Shown here: positions 60,851 to 64,000 of the stretch, piece after piece
How the letters are laid out: every line of letters begins with the position of its first letter
Numbering within the stretch: the stretch's first letter is position 1
From: CAWEWH01 sp963812775
GTDB lineage: Bacteria; Pseudomonadota; Alphaproteobacteria; Rhizobiales; Beijerinckiaceae
Direction: 5' to 3'
NCBI GenBank assembly: GCA_963812775.1
Contig: CAWEWH010000003.1
Location: forward strand, 1 to 64,000
Length of the DNA stretch: 64,000 nt
The notes under the pieces: model-generated
What the model was told of the DNA's origin: nothing
The model's database searches: none
The model's input: the letters and a program-made list of their open reading frames with translations, nothing else
Made by a program: the position numbers and the translations under genes

Positions 60851-62092
60851 ATGAGGCTGATAAATCGCTTCGGATCGATGGCGGCCGTGGCCGTCTTGGC
60901 GCTCGCCGCGAACGCGGCGTCCGCGCAGGACAAGGAGATCGTCTTCGGGCTCCACTGCGACCGCACGGGTGCGACGCAGAACGTCGGCACCATCCTCTGT
61001 CCCGCCTATCACGACTACATTGCGCTCGTGAACAGCAAGGGCGGCGTCGAGGGCTACAAGATTAAGGTCATCGAGATCGACAACGAGTACAAGGTGCCGC
61101 CGGCGATGGAAGCGCACGAGCGCTTCAAGAAGGACGGCGCCGTGCTCGAAGGCATTTACGGCACGCCACACACGGCGGCGCTGACCAAGAAGCTCGAGGA
61201 GGACAAGATCCTCGGCACCTCGCCCGGCTTCGGCACCGCCGCTGCCGCCGACGGCAAGCGCTTCCCCTACATCTTCCCGATCGCCGCGAGCTACTGGTCG
61301 CAGGGTGCGGCTGCCGTCGACTTCGCGAAGAAGCAACTGGGCGGCAGCCTCAAGGGCAAGAAGATCGCCTACATCTACTACGACAATCCCGCCGGCAAGG
61401 AGCCGCTCGTCATCCTCGACGATCTCTCCAAGCTCGAGGGCTTCGAGCTCAGGACCTTCGCGGTTCCCGCCCCGGGCGTCGAGATGGCCGCGCAGGTGCT
61501 CGACATCACCAGCCGCTTCAAGCCCGATTTCGTCATCTCGCATCTGTTCGGCGCTGCCCCGGCCGTCTCCATCAAGGAGTTCAAGGGCAAGGGCTATCCG
61601 CTGAGCAAGGTGGTGGGGCTGGTGTGGGCGTCGTCGGAATCTGACGTGAAGGCCGCCGGTGGCTTTGGTTTCGCCGAAGGCTACAACACCATGCAGTTCG
61701 CCGGCGTCGGCGAGGATTTCCCGGTCCTCAAGGAAATCGCCGAGATGTACAAGGCGCAGGGCAAGCCGGCTCCCAAGGGGTTCGAGACCAGCGTCTTCTA
61801 CAATCGCGGCGTGCTGATCGCCGCCGTGCACACCGAGGCGGCGCGCAATGCCATCAAGGCCAAGAGCGGCGCCGCCCCGAACGGCGAGGACGTGAAGAAG
61901 GGCATGGAGAGCATCAAGGGCTTCACCCTCGGCGGCCTCGTGCCGCCGCTACAAGTCACGCCCGAGGATCACGAGGGCGGCGGCTGGGTGCAGGTCTGGA
62001 GCGTCAAGGGCGGCAAGTTCGTCAAGACGACGGACTGGTTCCAGGCCTACCGCGACGTGATCCACAAGAACCTCACGGCCGAGGCGAAATAG
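60851..62092 (+). CDS. branched-chain-type ABC substrate-binding protein
   Basis: A 413-aa periplasmic protein of the LivK/HAAT (type 1 periplasmic) family with signal peptide SMAAVAVLALAANAASAQ. The mature part starts EIVFGLHCDRTGATQNVG and shows the two-lobe fold (GVEGYKIKVIEIDNEYKVPP, LKGKKIAYIYYDNPAGKEP). Members in operons with acyl-CoA synthetase often bind aromatic or fatty acids rather than amino acids, which is inference here. ATG 60851 follows AGGGAGG. Confidence 0.9.
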   Translation: MRLINRFGSMAAVAVLALAANAASAQDKEIVFGLHCDRTGATQNVGTILCPAYHDYIALVNSKGGVEGYKIKVIEIDNEYKVPPAMEAHERFKKDGAVLEGIYGTPHTAALTKKLEEDKILGTSPGFGTAAAADGKRFPYIFPIAASYWSQGAAAVDFAKKQLGGSLKGKKIAYIYYDNPAGKEPLVILDDLSKLEGFELRTFAVPAPGVEMAAQVLDITSRFKPDFVISHLFGAAPAVSIKEFKGKGYPLSKVVGLVWASSESDVKAAGGFGFAEGYNTMQFAGVGEDFPVLKEIAEMYKAQGKPAPKGFETSVFYNRGVLIAAVHTEAARNAIKAKSGAAPNGEDVKKGMESIKGFTLGGLVPPLQVTPEDHEGGGWVQVWSVKGGKFVKTTDWFQAYRDVIHKNLTAEAK

Positions 62093-62155
62093 CCCGAGCC
62101 TCGAGGGCGGCCCGCTTGGCCGCCCTCCCGCACGCTGCCACGAAGAAGCGCGCCG

Positions 62156-62950
62156 ATGCTGGCCATCAACAATATCGAGGTCGTCTACGACAAGGTGATC
62201 CTCGTGCTGAGAGGCGTGTCGCTCTCGGTGGCCGAAGGCTCCATCACCACGTTGCTCGGCGCCAACGGCGCCGGCAAGACCACCACCCTGAAGGCCGTGT
62301 CGGGAATTCTGCGGGCCGAACGCGGCGAGGTCACCAAGGGATCGATCGCGCTGAGGGGCGAGCGCATCGACGGCAGGCAGCCCTTCGACCTGACGGCGCT
62401 CGGCATCGCCCAGGTCTTCGAGGGCCGCCGCGTTTTCGAGCATCTGACCGCCGAGGAGAATCTCATCGCCGGCGGCCACACCGAGCGCGACTATCGCAAG
62501 GTCGAGCGGGGCATCGAGCGCGTCTACAACTACTTTCCGCGCCTCAAGGAACGCCGTCACCAGCGCTCCGGCTACCTGTCGGGCGGCGAGCAGCAGATGC
62601 TCGCCATCGGCCGGGCGCTGATGTCGGGGCCCAAGCTCATCCTCCTCGACGAGCCGTCGCTCGGTCTTGCGCCGATGCTGGTCGAGGAGATTTTCGGCAT
62701 CGTCCGGAGGCTCGTCGAGAGCGAGCACTTGTCGGTGCTGCTCGTCGAGCAGAATGCCACCATGGCGCTGCAAGTCGCCGAGCACGGTTACGTCATGGAG
62801 AACGGCCGCATCGTGCTTGAAGGATCGGCCGAGAAGCTGCGCAGCAATTCCGACATCCGCGAGTTCTATCTCGGCCTCAACGAGGTCGGCTCGCGCAAAT
62901 CGTATCGCGACGTGAAGCACTACAAGCGCCGCAAGCGCTGGCTGTCGTGA
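62156..62950 (+). CDS. branched-chain-type ABC transporter ATP-binding protein (LivF-like)
   Basis: A 264-aa ATPase: Walker A GANGAGKTT, GIAQVFEGRRVFEHLTAEEN, signature LSGGEQQMLAIGRALM and Walker B LILLDEPSLGLAP. The C-terminus is extended and basic (KSYRDVKHYKRRKRWLS), unlike typical LivF. Last gene of the uptake operon. Confidence 0.92.
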   Translation: MLAINNIEVVYDKVILVLRGVSLSVAEGSITTLLGANGAGKTTTLKAVSGILRAERGEVTKGSIALRGERIDGRQPFDLTALGIAQVFEGRRVFEHLTAEENLIAGGHTERDYRKVERGIERVYNYFPRLKERRHQRSGYLSGGEQQMLAIGRALMSGPKLILLDEPSLGLAPMLVEEIFGIVRRLVESEHLSVLLVEQNATMALQVAEHGYVMENGRIVLEGSAEKLRSNSDIREFYLGLNEVGSRKSYRDVKHYKRRKRWLS

Positions 62951-62964
62951 CCGGACCTTCAAAA

Positions 62965-63000
62965 CAAAAAAGGGCGCTCTTTGGAGCGCCCTTTGTGCTT
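62965..63000. terminator. bidirectional terminator between livF and the last gene
   Basis: GGGCGCTC (62971-62978), TTTG, GAGCGCCC (62983-62990). On the plus strand TTTGTG follows. On the minus strand a run of six T residues (complement of 62965-62970) makes it strong for the 63032 gene. The stem is nearly the same as in the hsp20 terminator. Confidence 0.9.
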
Positions 63001-63031
63001 GTCCGTTCTGTGCTCGTCCGCTTCGGCCTGC

Positions 63032-63961
63032 CTATTCCAGCGGCACCACCTGCGGCATCGGCGGCGGCTCATTGACCCGCTTCGGCTTCACCTCGTCGAG
63101 CAGCACCGGCGCCACCATGCCGCCCGACTCGGCGGGCTTCCTGTCGGCGCCGTTGATGCTGGCCGTCGACCTTTCGGCGCGCGATTGCTCGGCCGGCTTG
63201 GCGGGATCCTGCGATCTGTCTTGCAGCGCCGCCGTGCCGGTGGGTCGTTCGACGGCGCCCTTCTGGTTCACAGTCTTCCGCGACGCCTTCTGGGGCGTGG
63301 CGCGCTGCCGGTCCGGGACGCTGCGGATCGCCGGTCGGACGGCGTCGCCGTCCGGCCGCACATTCGCTTCCCGCCTGTCTTGCGCGGCTGGATCGGCCGG
63401 CTGCTGGGGCGAGAGCTGGCCGGCCGGGAACGCGGGCTGGTCGGCCGGCTGCTGCAAGGCGGCCTGACCGCCTGGCTGCCGGGGCGAAAGTGGGTCCGCC
63501 GGTTGCTGGAACGACGGCTGGCCGGCCGATTGCTGAGACGAGGGCCGATCGGCCGGCTGGAACGGTCGGAAAGCCGGGACGTTGGGCACGTTGCGGGGCG
63601 GCACCATCCGAGGCTCGGGAGAGAACAGGCCGCCGAATAGCGTGCGCGGCTGGGATGACTGCTGCGGCGCGGCCTTCACGCCCACCACGACGCCCGCATA
63701 GGCATCGACGAGGACGCGCACGGTGCGGCCATCGGAACCGACACCATCCACCACGTAGTGGCGGCCGCTGCGCTGCGGCCGCCCCGTCATCTGGTAGCCG
63801 GCGTCCGACAGCGCGAAGGCGATGTCGCTCGACGACATCCGTTCGCCCAGGAACCAGGCCTGCGCCGGGAGCGGCGCCAGGCAGCTGACCGCCACGATCG
63901 CGGCGGCGACGCTCCGCGCGCCGACGCGCCGCGGCACGCCGCGGCTGTTTTCGTTTCTCAT
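63032..63961 (-). CDS. Pro/Gln-rich secreted hypothetical protein
   Basis: A 309-aa exported protein. Signal peptide: SVAAAIVAVSCLAPLPAQA. A small PepSY-like N-terminal domain (residues about 35-95: DIAFALSDAGYQMTGRPQRS, VLVDAYAGVVVGVKA) is followed by about 200 residues of repetitive Pro/Gln/Ala/Asp sequence with QQPAD and PRQPGGQ units, and a final EVKPKRVNEPPPMPQVVPLE tail. Start ATG 63961 has GAGG about 8 nt upstream (GTG 63973 is the alternative). Probably a cell-wall or envelope protein. Function unknown. Confidence 0.7.
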   Translation of the reverse strand: MRNENSRGVPRRVGARSVAAAIVAVSCLAPLPAQAWFLGERMSSSDIAFALSDAGYQMTGRPQRSGRHYVVDGVGSDGRTVRVLVDAYAGVVVGVKAAPQQSSQPRTLFGGLFSPEPRMVPPRNVPNVPAFRPFQPADRPSSQQSAGQPSFQQPADPLSPRQPGGQAALQQPADQPAFPAGQLSPQQPADPAAQDRREANVRPDGDAVRPAIRSVPDRQRATPQKASRKTVNQKGAVERPTGTAALQDRSQDPAKPAEQSRAERSTASINGADRKPAESGGMVAPVLLDEVKPKRVNEPPPMPQVVPLE

Positions 63962-64000
63962 GAATGTCCTCACCCGTAGTCTCCCGCCGCGAACCTAACA

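Overview
The window is GC-rich chromosomal DNA of an alphaproteobacterium, most likely a member of the Hyphomicrobiales (Rhizobiales). The lines of evidence are: alphaproteobacterial families (RcdA, TrcR/DUF1013, GapR/DUF2312, CpdR, DUF1192, DUF1244, DUF1036, aa3-type oxidase subunit IV, a three-gene pntAA-pntAB-pntB set), two TTAA-N7-TTAA CtrA boxes, an alphaproteobacterial RpoH promoter with a ROSE-type RNA thermometer, and an MmgR/suhB-type sRNA. No prophage, IS element, CRISPR array or conjugative genes were seen. I cannot assign a genus.

Layout. 0-5.5 kb: glycolysis (gap, cut by the window edge; pgk; class I fba) followed by a ThiE/TenI-like gene and a Sel1-repeat protein. 5.5-10.6 kb: an inositol-monophosphatase family gene, an orphan MotA-like/OmpA-like pair and an ABC exporter. 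10.8-14.8 kb: rpmE, a secreted protein with an EF-hand-like loop, an SDR, and a tetR-coq4 unit with an operator overlapping the start codon. 14.8-18.1 kb: a cell-cycle locus with rcdA, a predicted sRNA between two CtrA boxes, DUF1192, a quinone oxidoreductase and trcR. 18.1-23.4 kb: a DUF3237/merR cassette flanked by a duplication of the 3' end of prpE, then prpE and a frameshifted acyl-CoA ligase. 23.5-28.2 kb: two divergent DUF465 genes, purEK, rpsU, a TPR lipoprotein and a molybdopterin-type protein. 28.3-34 kb, minus strand: pntAA-pntAB-pntB with a coupled hydrolase, oxidase subunit IV and an ABC1/UbiB-like kinase. 34-42 kb: a lone ABC permease, pepF, a sigma-54-type response regulator, and an L,D-transpeptidase beside a DUF882/MepK-like endopeptidase. 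42-46.4 kb: ccdA with a thioredoxin-like gene that has TGA at its first catalytic Cys, gapR, DUF1244, DUF1036 and pyk. 46.4-55 kb: hydrolases, a GST, a PHA depolymerase, rpmJ, tRNA-Val, a doubly frameshifted cpdR, a doubly frameshifted N-formylglutamate amidohydrolase, an MmgR-like sRNA and a second IMPase-family phosphatase. 55-63 kb: hsp20 with its heat-shock control region, then a livGHMKF-type uptake operon with an embedded acyl-CoA synthetase. The last gene encodes a Pro/Gln-rich secreted protein.

How the parts fit. RcdA and CpdR are the two adaptors that deliver CtrA to ClpXP, and TrcR and GapR are further cell-cycle or chromosome factors. The gap between DUF1192 and rcdA holds a CtrA box, a -10 element, hairpins with anti-Shine-Dalgarno loops and a UUCG terminator. 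I read this as a CtrA-controlled sRNA gene. It resembles the MmgR-like sRNA at 53.1 kb in architecture.

Sequence quality caveat. Six single-base indels break four conserved genes between 23 and 58 kb, and one in-frame TGA replaces a catalytic Cys. Many genes around them are intact, so sequencing or assembly error must be weighed against real gene decay or, for the TGA, recoding. A CTAG-bounded palindromic repeat family of about 65-105 bp recurs at gene ends and supplies several stop codons.
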